Source: Hemerocallis citrina (taxonomy: Eukaryota > Streptophyta > Magnoliopsida > Asparagales > Asphodelaceae). Taken from it: a stretch of DNA of 64,000 bases. Location of the stretch: contig CM030368.1 in the NCBI GenBank assembly GCA_017893485.1, forward strand, positions 176,634,504 through 176,698,503. The letters run 5' to 3'. Numbering within the stretch: the stretch's first letter is position 1; each line of letters opens with the position of its first letter. Positions 33,763 to 46,900 of this stretch are shown here, one piece after another. The notes beneath the pieces are model-generated. The model had not been told where the DNA came from. It did not search any database and saw only the letters and a list, made by a program, of their open reading frames with translations. Position numbers and translations under genes: made by a program.

Positions 33763-34771
33763 ATGGCAGGAAGAACCAGAAGCAGCCGGAGCGATCAGAC
33801 TGAAGCTGAAGGCAGTGAGGCCAATGGTACTGGCCTCGATGAGAGAAGAGAATTCACTCGAGTGTACCAGATGATAGGAGCATTTGTGGAAGCTAGCAGA
33901 AACTAAGCACCGCCACAAGGAACACCAGGAGGTGCTACACCCGCAGACCCGGTAAAGCTGGTGGAATCGTTCAAGAGAATGAAACCGCCAGTTTTTGAAG
34001 GACATGCCGACCAAACTGCTGCTGATGACTGGATACATCAGGTGGAAACGGTATTCGAAGTAATGATGACTCCAGAAGACAGCAAGGTTCGTCTGGCCAC
34101 AATCTTGCTGGAGAAGGACGCCGGAGTATGGTGGCAGTCTGTGAAGTGTGGTCTTAGAGAAGGCCCAATAACTTGGGTAGATTTTCTTGAAGAATTCTTA
34201 CAACACTATTTTCGCTTGGATGTACAGGAAGAAAAGACAATGGAATTCCACAACTTGAAGCAGGGAAGTATGCTTGTTAGAGAATATAAGACGAAGTTTT
34301 CCCAGCTATCACGATTTGCACCAGAAATGGTCCAGGAAGAAACAAAGAAGGCCCAGAGGTTTGAGCAAGGACTTAGGCCCGGACTGAGGTCAAGGATGGT
34401 CCCCCTAGGCATCCACAGATTCGACAAGCTAGTAAGGTGAGTTGCGGTAATAGAGATGGACATGAGTCAGAGTCAATTATCGCAAGGAAGAGTAGAGTTT
34501 AGAACAAGGGAAATAGATCCACCCTAGCATCCAAATTCAAGAAGCATGGCAAGAGCTAGAAATTTCAGAGAACCAGTGTGCCCCATAAGGAATGTATAGA
34601 GATGCTTCCAGTGCGGACAAGAAGGGCACTTTAAGCCAAATTGTCCCCAAAATTCAAGGAGCAGCAACAAGGCAGAGTTCGGAACAACCGACAAAGGAAA
34701 GAAGCCAATACGTCAAGGAAAAGTATTCGCCTTGATCGAGAAGGATGCAGAAGATGTTGAAGGGGTAATCA

Positions 34772-34773
<2 letters not shown>
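33763..34773 (+). pseudogene. E3 gag, with stops
   Basis: From ATG 33763 the frame reads M-A-G-R-T-R-S-S-R and E-F-T-R-V-Y-Q. After a stop at 33904 it continues with the retrotransposon gag domain: V-E-S-F-K-R-M-K-P-P-V-F, D-W-I-H-Q-V-E, W-W-Q-S-V and V-R-E-Y-K-T-K-F (about 33958-34436). A TGA at 34438-34440 and later TAGs follow. A single CCHC knuckle C-F-Q-C-G-Q-E-G-H-F-K-P-N-C lies near 34609-34650, the nucleic-acid-binding part of Gag. The frame then runs to the AT microsatellite at 34774. The first stop and the TAGs are mostly one transition from a coding codon. Confidence 0.85.

Positions 34774-34839
<66 letters not shown>
34774..34839. repeat. (AT)33 microsatellite inside the E3 gag-pro reading frame
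   Basis: Sixty-six bases of pure AT. The frame stays open and reads alternating isoleucine and tyrosine, joining V-I-T to G-I-L-A-T-V-L-F-D-S-G. Related elements carry a short linker or an intron at this point. Confidence 0.95.
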
Positions 34840-34841
<2 letters not shown>

Positions 34842-35343
34842 AATTTTGGCTACAGTCTTGTTCGATAGTGGATCAGCTCATCCTTTTGTGTCAAAATTTT
34901 TTTCAAGAAAATTAAGATGCACACAAGAGGTAATTCCAGAAATAGCCTTAATGGTGGCTACACCATCAGGGGCAATTCTCACTACAGATCAATGCTATAG
35001 GGGATGTAAACTCCATATTAAAGGGGAAACCCTAAGTATCGATTTGTTAGAATTGGGTTTTCCTGGAACAGATTTCATTATCGGTATGGATTGGATGTCG
35101 AAGCACAAGGCAAGCATCGAATGCAAGAATAAGGAGGTAGTCATCACAGTTGAAGGAATAGAGCTTGTGTTCCACGGGAAGAAGAGGACAAGAGTAATGA
35201 TCGTTGTAGCAACAAATGAAGTACGAGTACCTGAAGAGGTGAACAAGATACTAGTGGTGAGAAACTTTCCACTCGTATTCTTGAAGAATTACAAGGACTT
35301 CCCCCACATCGGGATGTCGAGTTCAGTATCACAATTCAACTAG
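34840..35343 (+). pseudogene. E3 protease
   Basis: The frame reads V-L-F-D-S-G-S-A-H-P-F-V-S with the catalytic D-S-G intact, then V-A-T-P-S-G, C-x-L-x-I-K-G, D-L-L-E-L, F-I-I-G-M-D-W-M and I-E-C-K. This is a retropepsin-like aspartic protease that would cut the polyprotein. The frame is open to a TAG at 35341 because of a frameshift near 35300; the text continues in another frame into RT. Confidence 0.85.
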
Positions 35344-36374
35344 GCAGCCCTCCAGTATCGAAGGCACCCTATAGAATGGCACCAGTAAAGCAGAATGAAG
35401 TCAAGAAGCAAATCGAAGAATTCTTGCAGAAGGGATTCATTAGACCAAGTGCATCACCTTGGGGAGCACTAGTATTGCTTGTTAAGAAAAAGCACGGATC
35501 AGCCAGGATGTGTATTGATTATTGGGAATTGAATTATGGTTACTGTTCGAAACAAGTACCCGATTTCCAAGATTGATGATTTGTTCGATCAACTTCAGGG
35601 AGCAGTAGTGTTTTCCAAGATTGATCTACGGTCCGGATATCATCAAGTGCGAGTCAAGGAAGAGGATGTGACCAAGATAGCCTTTCGGACTTGGCATGGT
35701 TACTATGAGTTCTTAGTAATGCCGTTCGGAGTGACTAACGTTCCAGCAATCTTTATGGACTTGATGAACCGAATTCTATGCCCGTTTATTGACTCTTTTG
35801 TTGTGGTCTTTATCGACAATATTTTGGTATACTCAAGGACAGAAGAGGAACATGTTGAACATCTAACAACAGTACTGAGAAAGCTACAAGAACATCAGTT
35901 GTACCCCAAATTGTCCAAGTGAGAATTCTGGAAATCAGAAGTTGCATTTCTGGGCCTTTTCCTTTCTAAGGAGGGAGTGGCTACGGATCCCCAGAAAATT
36001 GAAGCAGTCAAAGGATGGCCATAGCAGAAGACGATGAAAGAAGTAAGGAGTTTTTTGGGTATGACTGGGTATTACCAGTAATTATCCAGATTTATGCGAG
36101 GATAGATGTACCCCTTACAGCTTTGACCAAGAAGAACCAAAGTTTCGACTGGACAGAGAAGTGTGAAGATAGTTTCCAGGAACTGAAGAACCGATTAATC
36201 TCTGAACCAATCTTGGTTTTACCTCAGGAGGATAAAGACTATGTCATCTACAGTGATGCATCATATTTGGGGTTCGAATGTGTGCTTATGCAGGAAGGCA
36301 AGGTTATAGCTTATGGATCAAGACAACTTCGACCACATGAGAAGAACTACCCGACTCATGACTTGGTGCTTACA
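35344..36374 (+). pseudogene. E3 reverse transcriptase and start of RNase H, broken
   Basis: RT is read in two frames with a frameshift near 35535: [35 protein letters not shown] and V-M-P-F-G-V-T-N. The catalytic box reads F-I-D-N (35809-35820) where F-I-D-D is expected, so the second aspartate is lost. A stop (35920-35922) and a frameshift near 36010 follow. The RNase H begins with [10 protein letters not shown] and [12 protein letters not shown]. At 36374 the solo LTR S2 interrupts the gene; coding text resumes at 39796. Confidence 0.88.
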
Positions 36375-39300
36375 TGTCACGCCCCGCTTTCCAAAAATAC
36401 GGAATACGAGCACGTACCAAAAGCCCAGCGAATGATTATAATCATCCTTAAGTTGTTTCAAGAAATCCTTACACCATATCACAGAGTTTAACAGAGTCGG
36501 AAGCAAAAGTAGAACCCACATGCAATATTGAATCAAAATTCACCAACATAAAATTACTTGAAATCAAATACCATGTTCTCAAATAAACAGAGTCTGGAAA
36601 ATATAAATATCTTGGGTCACATCGCCCAAGTACAAAATAATAACCAAGTCTCAAACACGAAAGTAATACAAGTCTCACAAATACAGTATTGTTCTAGCAT
36701 GAAACAGAAATAATAATAAATATCCAAAAGCAACTACTACTGCAAGCCTCCAGCATCATCGTGAACCTGTTCGCCATAATCTGCAATTCATAGAATGCAG
36801 CAAAGGGAAAAGAGAAAACACAAGTACCCGTCAATGGTAAGTCCGGGTCACAAAATAGAGTAGGATACAAGCACATGGAATGGGATAACTAACTAGCACA
36901 TGGTATAGGTATAAAGTCAACCTAGACAAACTAGCATGGTAAAAGTATCAAGTGTCACGGCATAAATCAAGTGTCAAACAAACAAGTATCCTATAACATG
37001 CATCAAGTATCAAGTATCGTGTAATCATGTATCAAGTATTATGTTTCATGTAGTTCATGTCTCATATATCATGTCTTATGTATCAGGTAATTCAAGTATC
37101 ATGTGTAATCATGTAGTCAAATATCTAGCAAGCAGGTATCATGTCATGTATCATGTTCATGTATTTAAGTTCAAGTCTTGTATGATTAATATCTAGGTAG
37201 CACGACATGCAACCCATCCTACATGGTTGCTACAACACTTCAGTTTCGCTTTAGATTTCATAGGAGACCATGCGGGGCAGTATACTCAGGTACAAGCTCC
37301 AAGTATCATGTAAACAAGCTCCAACCCCAAATACACCAAATATCATGTAACAAGCTCCAACCCCAAACACACCAAATATCATGTAACAAGCTCCAAACCA
37401 AACCAGGTTCTTCCGAGTACACATTTCTGCACTATCCACTACTAGATCTGTCCCATATACCCCGGCTTGATTACTTTTAGTTATTAATGTCCAACATGCA
37501 TGTATACGTGTAAACTAGTGTCAAATAAACATGGTAAGATCAGGTACAAGTTTAGGTTATCAAATCAGCGTGCATGGTTAATGAAGATCCACATATACGA
37601 GCAAAATATACAAGGTTCATAATCAGGACTGCAAGACTAGTCAGCACTAAATCTGTGATTCACAGAACTACAGACATGAAAATTACGATCCGTCAAAGGA
37701 TCTGGAAACTAGACATCCTCACGCTTCTAACGAATATAATAAAGGTATATACTAGTTCACAACATCTCAGTTTAAAAGTCATTTCAACACAGATTTCCTG
37801 TACAGCCAGAAAACAGGAGAATGACTTCCAACACATATAAACAGCATGCAAAGTCATCAAATAAATCCATGAAAATTCTGGGGTAATCCCCTACATATGT
37901 AGAATCAAAATAATAATTTTTATAATTTTCCAGAAAGTATAGATATGGTATCAAAAATGAAAAGTAACACAAAACATGGTTTTGATGGATCTGGAATTTC
38001 TCAACACTGCTGTACAAAATTAAACATATCTTGCAAACAGCGCATCGAAATCCACTTCCGCCAAAACGGGGTGAAACTAGACAAAATTCTCCAACTTTCA
38101 TATCTCACATAATATTTCTATGCAGTAAATAAAAATAGGGTGAACACGGCATTCAACATAGAGCAACACGCAGTTTACAACAAAAGTGCATTATAGAAAA
38201 GGGTACAAGACATCGTTCAAATCTTCTCTTTAAAATACCACATAAATCTGGGAACTACCTAACATCATGGTGAACCACTGGACAAAATATTGTGGCATGC
38301 TATCATGTATAACTTGGATCTTGAAAATAAATAGATAATAAAATCTACCCCGTACTGAATCTGTAAACTACCTATATACAGTCACTAAAATAATCATAAC
38401 TAATTCATACGAACTCCAAACGGGGTGAAACCAGTGGGGTTAGAAAATAGATTCAGTCCTCTACAAATTACTCAGAAATGTCCATGTTGAGATTCGGACT
38501 CTAACCCAGGCAAAAACAGCAATCTGTTCAGTACAACCCGAATTTCCAGATTTCTCAACTAAACTTCAAAACGTCATAACTTCTACAAAAATGATCCAAA
38601 CTCATCCAAATTCGAAACGCTGCATACCCATCATCTAAATATCATGTCTAAGGGTTTCTAACATGTCAAAACCTAATATTTTCATATGGGCAAACCTACA
38701 ACATGTTTCATGCGCTATTTGACCTACGCGATCAAAATCGCGCTTGGGTGAAACCTACGGCATAACCTTATCAAAACTCATGTTCTAAGTCATCTATGGC
38801 CTGTTTTGAACAATAGAGACGAAACCCACAAATAAAAATCTAATCTTTGGCCGTATCTAGTCTCAACTACCCTATTAGGTGAACTTTCTACTTGTATCAA
38901 ACTAATGACATGATATACAAGTTACTTGCCTCTTTGACGATAAAAATGATGCTACGAAGCCTAGCAATGAAAACCCACGTGCAAAAGTCCTTCCACGCGC
39001 GATTCCAAGCGAACCCACGAACCGAAACTTACCTACGATCGTCTCCTTGATGCACGAACTCAAACAGACGCTACCCACAACTCCAAATCAGCAAAGGGAT
39101 GTAGGGGGGGGGGTGTTTTGAAAGGTGGGTGCTGCCTTGGATGGGGTTCGGCCACACAAGAAGGGAGGAAAGTGGAGTTTTGTAGAAGGGAAGAGTGGAG
39201 AAGGGTTGAAGTGGGGTATTGCAATGGAGGGGGGGCCGGTATAAGGTGGAAGGAGGTCGGTTTGGGTGAGGGAAGGTCAGGCTGGGATGCTTGAGGAAGG

Positions 39301-39795
39301 GGGTAGCCGGTTTGGAATAGGAGAGGGAGAGAGTAAATTAGGGTTAGGGATAATTAGCATTAGGGGGTATTTATAGGGGATCAAATGTGGGTTAATGGGT
39401 AGTGGATATCAATAGGAATACATGGGTATACAATTGGGTAATGGATATTGGGTAGACTTCAAATGGAGATACAAAATGCAATGAATCCTATGGCTCCTAA
39501 AAATCTCCTTAAGGACCACAAATCTCAAATTGATCAAAACTCCTCTAAAAATCCATCATGGCCCAAAAATAATTATTAAATATGAACGGGACCAAGAAAA
39601 TGAAAAAAAGATCTCAAAATGACGAAAAACGGACAAACGGCGCACAATCAGCACAAGGAGGTCAAAAATGCTAGAAAAATAATATAAAATAAAAATAATT
39701 AATTATATGGTTCCGAAAAGTACAATGGAATATACTAATTCACAAAAAAAGAAAAATACCCTCAAAAATACCAAAAGTGAAAAACAGGGGTTACA
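36375..39795 (-). mobile_element. solo LTR S2, 3421 bp, in E3 pol
   Basis: On the plus strand it begins TGTCACGCCCCGC and ends GGGGTTACA, the reverse of the family seen at 8034-14360 (start TGTAACCCC, end GGGGCGTGACA). Flanks are TTACA (36370-36374) and TTGCA (39796-39800). The right copy matches the codons expected in RNase H, so the left one carries one G-to-A change. In minus sense a TATA box CTATAAATACCCC is near 39370-39382. No internal region remains. Confidence 0.9.
37293..37400. repeat. 36-bp minisatellite in solo LTR S2
   Basis: The anchor CAAGCTCCAA starts at 37293, 37315, 37351 and 37387, giving one 22-bp and two 36-bp steps. It occupies the same LTR position as the unrelated minisatellites of copies A and B. 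Confidence 0.9.
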
Positions 39796-40760
39796 TTGCA
39801 GCCATAATCTTTGCCTTGAAATCAGGGAGATATTACATCTACGGAGCAAAGGTAGAGATATACACTGACCATAAGAGCTTAAAGTATATATATCAGCAAA
39901 TGGATCTAAATTTAAGGCAGAGGAGATGGTTGGAAGTCCTCGAGGACATCAGGCCAGAAATCATATATCATCCAGGAAGGACCAACGTGGTAGCTGACGC
40001 ACTCAGCAGGAAGAGAAGTATTGCTACACTTGTAGCAACCCGGAAAGAGCTAGATGATGAGATCCGACAAGCAGGCATTGAAGTAGTTACTCAACACTTA
40101 AGCACAATTTTGGCACAGTTGGTAATACAGCAAAGCTTGAATGAGCAAGTGAAGAAGGTTCAGACTGAAGACCCAGAGATCGAAGCCATGAAGAAGCAAG
40201 TGAACGAAGGAAAACTGCCCGAATTCAGTATAAGAGAAGGTTCACTATGGTTTGGTAATAGACTGTGTGTACCAAAAGACAAGGAGTTGAGAGAAAACAT
40301 CATGAAGGAAGCTCACTCCACGTTGCTTGCAATTCACCCTGGAAGTACCAAGATGTATCGAGATAAAAAGTAGTACTATTGGTGGTCTGGGATGAAGCGA
40401 GACATAGCAGAATTTGTGGCCAAATATTTGACGTGCCAACAAGTCAAGGCCGAGAATCAGAATCCGAGAGGATTAGTACAGCCTCTACCCATTCCTAAGT
40501 GGAAATGGGAAAACATCAGTATGAATTTTATTACTGAATTACCCAGGAGCCCTAAAGAAAATGACTCAATATGGGTGGTTGTGGATCGATTAACAAAATC
40601 GGCACATTTTCTTCCAGCGAAGACAACCTGGTCAGTTGAAAGGCTAGCCGAAATCTACATAAAAAACATAGTAAGGCTACAAGGAGTGCCAATGTCGATA
40701 GTATCCGACAAGATGCAAGATTTACATTTCGATTTTGGCAGAGTCTACAGTCAGCATTAG
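39796..40760 (+). pseudogene. E3 RNase H end and integrase, broken
   Basis: The RNase H resumes with A-I-I-F-A-L-K and [12 protein letters not shown], then L-E-V-L-E-D and N-V-V-A-D-A-L-S-R-K. The integrase zinc region follows (H-S-T-L-L-A-I-H-P-G-S-T-K-M-Y, a TAG at 40372-40374, then Y-L-T-C-Q-Q). The first catalytic aspartate is changed: I-S-M-N-F-I-T replaces I-S-M-D-F-I-T near 40518-40535. The second block reads I-V-S-D-K-M-Q-D with a frameshift, and a stop follows near 40758. Integrase would insert the cDNA; this copy cannot. Confidence 0.88.
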
Positions 40761-41556
40761 GGACCAGAACAGATTTTAGCACAGCCTTTCCTCCTCAGAC
40801 TGATGGACAAACAGAGATATTCAACCGGATTCTTGAAGACATGTTGAGGGCATGCATTATGGACTTCGAAGGTAATTGGGAGAAATACCTAGCCTTGGTA
40901 GAGTTTGCTTATAATAACAGCTATCAGGCAAGCATTAGTATAGCTCCATATGAAGCATTGTATGGCAGAAGATGTAGAACACCCGTGTGCTGGTACGAGT
41001 TAGGAGCACGGCAGATGTTTGGACCGGAAATCATACAGCAAACCTCGAAAAAGATCGAGCTTATCCAGAAGAGACTGCAAGGAGCACAGAGCGAGCAGAA
41101 GAGCTATGCTGACAACTACCGAAGAGAGCTAGAATTTGAGGAAGGCGATTCCGGGTTTCTCAAGGTGTCACCGACTAAAGGAGTTATCGGGTTCGGAAAA
41201 GGTAGAAGTTAGCTCCGAGATACGTTGGACCATATATGATTCTGAAGAGAATTGGCAAGATGGCTTATAAGTTGGAGTTACCGGCCGAGCTATCCCAAGT
41301 GCATGACGTGTTCCACGTCTCTATGCTACGGAAATATGTGCCGGATTCGAGCCATCGATCACCAGAAGTTCCGGAAGATCTACAGGTTAATCTTTCTTAC
41401 AAGGAGCAACCGGTCAGGATACTTGATCGTTAGGACAAGCTGCTGAGAAACAAAGTCACCCCGATGGTCAAGGTCCTCTAAAAGAATCAATTCGTGGAAG
41501 AAGCCACATGGGAGTCGGAGAGCTGCATGCAGACTTCATATCCGGATTTGTTTTAA
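40761..41556 (+). pseudogene. E3 integrase C-terminus and chromodomain-like end
   Basis: The core continues with T-D-F-S-T-A-F and Q-T-D-G-Q-T-E, then L-V-E-F-A-Y-N-N-S-Y and A-P-Y-E-A-L-Y-G-R-R-C-R-T-P. The C-terminal block follows: G-P-Y-M-I-L-K-R-I-G-K, Q-V-H-D-V-F-H-V-S-M-L-R-K-Y. The end reads M-V-K-V-L, a stop, then N-Q-F-V-E-E-A-T-W-E-S-E and Y-P-D-L-F. That last part is the chromodomain-like tail typical of Tekay/Del chromoviruses. Stops near 41210, 41432 and 41479 break it. Confidence 0.88.
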
Positions 41557-41611
41557 GAATTTGTTTTCTTTTCTTTTTCTCCCACTAGTGTTGTTCTGGG
41601 GACAGAACGAT

Positions 41612-41627
41612 TCTAAGGAAGGAGTAA
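41612..41627 (+). promoter_or_regulatory. polypurine tract of E3
   Basis: TAAGGAAGGAGTAA directly precedes the TG of the 3' LTR. The same TTCTAAGGA-GAG pattern precedes the 3' LTRs of E4 and E5. Confidence 0.8.
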
Positions 41628-41648
41628 TGTAATACCCCGGATAAAATA

Positions 41649-41688
<40 letters not shown>

Positions 41689-41693
41689 ATACT

Positions 41694-41726
<33 letters not shown>

Positions 41727-43977
41727 ATACTTATATATATATATATATATATTGCATTGTATTGTAAAATATTTTTGCGTGGTTTATATGAATATGTGAA
41801 TATGAATGGTTATGTTCATGATTGTGCATATGAATAAAGAATTGATACTAGTACATACACTAGTATATATGTATGATACATATGCAAATATCTAATTGTA
41901 TGATACTACATTAAATATTTTTTTTCTTGTTTGCCATGCACTCAAATCTAGCCATCCATCACATCTCCAGCTTGATCAATGGATACAAATGAGCCATGGA
42001 ACAAAATATCTTTAATACCATGAGCCAAGGCATGGTTTTGTGAAATACCACCTTGCCACTTGCCCCCCCCTCTCATTTAAGCTCCTCCCTCATTCTCAAT
42101 TCTGAAATTCTGAAATTCTGAAATTCTGAAATTTTCTAGCCAAACCAAGAAAGAGAGAGTGAGAGAAATAGAAAGAAGAAGGTGATCAAGAGAAGTTCTT
42201 GGAGGAGAAGAAGAGGGAGGAAGCCAAGCTACACACATTCTCAACTTCATTGAAGGGTGGAGATTTCTCTAAACTCTAAATCTTATGTCTTTTTTTTATT
42301 CTTGAATGAAATTAGTAGTAGTAGCAAAGGGTCTCAATGGTAAAGATAGATTGTTCAAATCTGAATTTGAAAATAGAAAACACAAATTGCATGATGTATT
42401 CCCGAATTTCCAGAGAACAACGTAGATCGAATATGACCTTGAAATTTTTACAGAATGAACCTATACATGTTAGGAGACTACATGAATTATTTTAGATTTT
42501 TCTGACCTTATGTAGTATTTTAGAAAAATCACATTTGTTGAGTGGGTCGTAAGGCAGAGACTGGTTATGTCTTTTACCAAACCTGAAATTGAAGGAATTT
42601 GGAGAATTTATTTATGCATGATATATCTCTGAAATTTTTACCATAGTATCCTGAGTGAATCTAGATCCTACAGAAAAATATTGAAATTATTTTGATGACT
42701 TTTGGTACACGTTAAAAATTGTTTAAGCAAGAGTATTCATGACAGAGACTGGTAAACAGAGGAACTTTTGTACAGGATTGAAATAAGTAAAACTCATTGA
42801 ATACTTGGAATCATGATGAGATCTTTTGTTATGATATGCATGATGATGTCTAGTTTTTGAAAATACAAGTTTGACAATCATTGGTTATGCATGTGATTTA
42901 TTGTGAAGTTTTAAGTAAGTACTGTGCAGAACTTAGTCAGAATTGAGACACTGATGAGATTGCATAAAGGAATTCCTGCAATTAGAATAATATTTAGGAT
43001 TTTAAGAAGACGGAACAGAGACCAGTTTTCAGGCTATAGGCTCTGTCTGTGTAAGCACTTCATATATGGTTCTGTACACTTGTGAAAGATGAGTGTCTTA
43101 CGGTATTCAAATGAAGTAATTTGGATTTGTGACCAACTAGAAAGTTGTAGAAGGAATGTCCAGCTTTCCATAGAATCCAGATTTGTGTCTTTCTGATGAG
43201 CGAGTAGGTTTTTATGCTATCGATAAGGTGCAGCCTTTGTACAGGAAGCACACAGGCTGAGTATTGTAAGGCCCTTTTCGTGCGACTAGATGGATGATTC
43301 TGATGCAGTGGTCAACTTGAAAGTTGTAGCTTAGACTCTTAGCTTTTCATAATGGGCTAGAACACCCAAATCCGAGTTGTATTTTGGGATTTATGACTTT
43401 TCTAAGTTTCGGACAGAATCAACATAGTTTGGGTTAGTCACAATTTGACTAAGTATTTTGGGAGTACAATTTCTCCTCTTGTGATTAAGGGTTAATGGAT
43501 TTACTATTAGGGATAATTGGTGATATTACTTGTGTTAATGTTGTTTAGCCCCTGTTAAGGACAAGTGTGACTTGATTAGTCTTTAGGGTGGAGTGATACC
43601 CTGCGACTGTCAACCCTAGGCAAATTAGAACGTCCGATTGGTGCCATCAAAACCATGTCAATGGAGGGTGAACGCGGATCGCGGAGCTGGACAAATTCCA
43701 CGATAGGGGAAGTGGCGAGCAGGGAAATGCGTTGCCGGGGCCATGGGTCGATAGGCGAAATTTTAGGGTTGGAGTAACCTTATATTACTTACTTGATTTA
43801 ATAATTAAAATAAGTTTTGGACAAGAATAATGTGTTAGATTCAGTAACTTGCACTAGTACTAGCAGACCATAGTCGGGTATTGTACTTTTCCTATCGTAG
43901 GGATACAGATTGTGTTCTCAGGTATTGAGATCACAAGTCGCGTATCTCGATATGTTAATTCCTGAAGTGTAGCGCCC
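41628..43977 (+). mobile_element. 3' LTR of E3, 5' portion, cut by E4
   Basis: Starts TGTAATACCCCGG and follows the E3 5' LTR by eye until about the position equal to 32090 of that LTR. There the text GTTAATTCCTGAAG is followed by the left end of E4. Expanded AT runs lie at 41650-41750. About 820 bp of this LTR are missing and should lie right of the window after the E4 5' LTR and a TGAAG repeat. Confidence 0.88.
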
Positions 43978-46900
43978 CAAATTTGCAATATAATATCTCA
44001 GAAATACGAGGCACTATTCCCAGCATCAACCTCAATGTAATAGTAAAAATAGCCAAAACACAGATAAAATTTTCAACTTTTATTACATAAATTCTTTATA
44101 AAGCATAACAGAAAATGAAACACCTTGAATTACAATTTCTTTCTTTTACAACACATTCTTTCACAATTCACATAAGCCACATTATCATTCTACCACATGC
44201 ATCCAAATCCCAATGCTATATGTACCTACTTGTAAAACATGAGGCTAGAGATAACCCTAACCCCCAAAACTACATGGGTCAGCTATAACGGTGTGAGTGA
44301 CATCATAATAAATACAATATAAATAAAACATAAAAAACAAGTCATAATCAACACATGCCAACAGTAGTAACGAATGGAAAATGAAATAACAATAAATAAA
44401 ATATGAAAACATCGAGTGAAACTAGACTAAGTGTCAAGTGTAGGAAAACATAAGACAAACGTGCATACAACCAAGTCAAGAAAATACAAATGCAATATGA
44501 TGACTCTCTAATGCATACTTGTCGGATTCTATGCATTCCATACTACATAGGTCCGGTGCAAGCCCTTATCATTGTCCACTTTATAGGGTTAGATCCCTCA
44601 TTATGCAACAAATCCTATTATGGTGATGGAAACAAGATCCAGAATACTACGCAAATAGGCATCACAGCCATCGACACGCAAGCATCATGTAAGAATTGCT
44701 AAAAAACCAGAGAATTACCTCCCTATCGTGTACCCCACCGCCGTCCCTCAACGTGCAAATACACAGGCACATCCCGTGAATAGACCCGTCGACCCTCGAC
44801 AAGCGAATGTACATGTACGTCCCGTGAATAGGCCTGCAGACCCTCGACACGTGAACATACTAATAGTCCTCTCGAGACAGAACACACTAGTCCTGGAACG
44901 CATCCGTTGGACTGGACCCCAAGAGCATATACTTACATTTCCCAAGAGCATATACCTTAAATTGGTTATTATTAAGGCATAAATTTCCCTTCTCTAGAGT
45001 TAGTATATCCTGCTGGACTTAATTCTACAAAACAACCCTAATGACCCCAACTGGTCAAAATCCACAAAATCTCATTTTCCAGTTCATAGGGTTCCCACTC
45101 AACTACTAGAGATTCACAAATCGAATATCAACACAAAACATTCAATAGAACTCTTTATTTCATCATCAAAACGTTTATATCAATAAAAACTTCTTAAATC
45201 AACAAAACCAAATACATTCAGTATACTCACAAATTTCCAGAAATGAAATAAAGTATTAAATCCATTAAAAAACTGAGAATCATATTTTGAAGTAATAGAA
45301 AATCACAAAATATAAATTTCTTCAAAAACCATATATATCTCACTTTATAAAGTCATAGAAGTACAATTTAAATTCTATTATAATCAAATTATACCCCTCT
45401 GTAAAATACTGTGATCTGTAGTAAAAATATCATCTAAAATAGTAGATCAATAATCCATAATACCAAAGAAATAATCGTTCAAGAAAAACAACAAAAACAA
45501 CAAGAAAATAATCAGCAAGAATACTGACGGTCGACAGTCAAAACCAATACAAAACTCGACGGTCGACTGTCAAGTAAAAATCCAAAAAATAAAGAATTGA
45601 CAGTTGACTATCATTTTTAGTACAAAATGTGGCGGTCGACTCTCATATGCGAAAACTCACAGCTTCGAAATTCATGCACATTTTTACTGATACCTCTATA
45701 ATTCTTGTAAAATTATGAATTTGCAAAAACGAAAACCCTCAGATGATCGAATACAACTTTTATAACATACTGAGTTTATAAAACTAATCAAAATCACATC
45801 AAAATCACAAAAGAGTAATTTTTCACAAAACTTTTCAAAAACAGTAAAAGTATATGTATATATATATATGTATAGGGTGTTTAAGCATCAGTTAAATCAT
45901 CAAGAAAACATCGTATATAAATATTATAATTTCCAAAACAATCTTAGTACCAAAACAATCAAGAACCAATTAAAAACTTCACAAAACACAAAAAACTCAA
46001 TTTTGGCCATATACCTTCAGACCCGAAACTCAAAATCCCTCTTTTCACGTCAAGAATTGATCTTTTGATCTAATAACTCCTTCTACAATTTGTTATACCC
46101 ATGCTCCACTGATTACAATAGTTCACCCAAGAATATATGCAATTATAACAACCATTCATCAAGTTTTACTAATCAAAAATACCCAATAGTGTGTATGCAT
46201 ACATATTCAACAGTAAAGGTGGAGTTTTGTTCACTTTTCGCAATAAGCATAATTCAATTCATAATAAGCATTCAAAACAGCAAAGTTATGAAAGGAAACA
46301 TCATACTCATGATTTCTATTAGGTTCTTAACAATCTCAAATCATCCATATAGAGTTTTAATCATCAATAGCATAATTTTCATAAAAAGATTCAATTTTTA
46401 TTCATCCATCCTTCAATAATTCAATACATCATCATACAATCCCCTAACATGCTTTCTAATAAACAAATCATCACATACAACATGCATAGAACAATAAGAA
46501 AATAAATACATGTCACTCACCTTATTGAAGAATCAACCGAAGATAATAAAGAGAATAAGAAAAGTCATTCCTTTCGCAAGAAATCCAAGATCCTCGCTTC
46601 GAAACTCCAAGAAATAAAATTAAAAAAGCCCTTTGTGTAGTGCAACAAAGAGATAGCTACACCTCCCTTTTAATAGCCCGGAATTAGGTTATTAGGGTTT
46701 TTGAATAGATTTTGCAAAATATCCATTTTTGAATATATCTTTACATATATAAATCCTTATACCTGGAAATTAGATAAACCAATTAAATTAAAATTTAAAA
46801 ACAAAAATAACCTACCTGATACTGGCCGACACTGGGTTTAAAATTCAGAAAAATAAATTTGTAATTTTTGCCTCTAAGTGGCAATTTTGCAAAAAAGACC

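Noticed and set aside
34430..34840. A GT-AG intron in E3 equal to those in E4 and E5
   Set aside because: GTAATCACG...GGCTACAG could be drawn, but removing it breaks the frame into protease, whereas the unspliced frame is open.
44728..44982. Pro/Arg/Val-rich open frame with repeated N-R-P-V-D-P-R
   Set aside because: It comes from a ~50-bp direct repeat in the E4 LTR, seen again at 63692-63931; no sign of coding.
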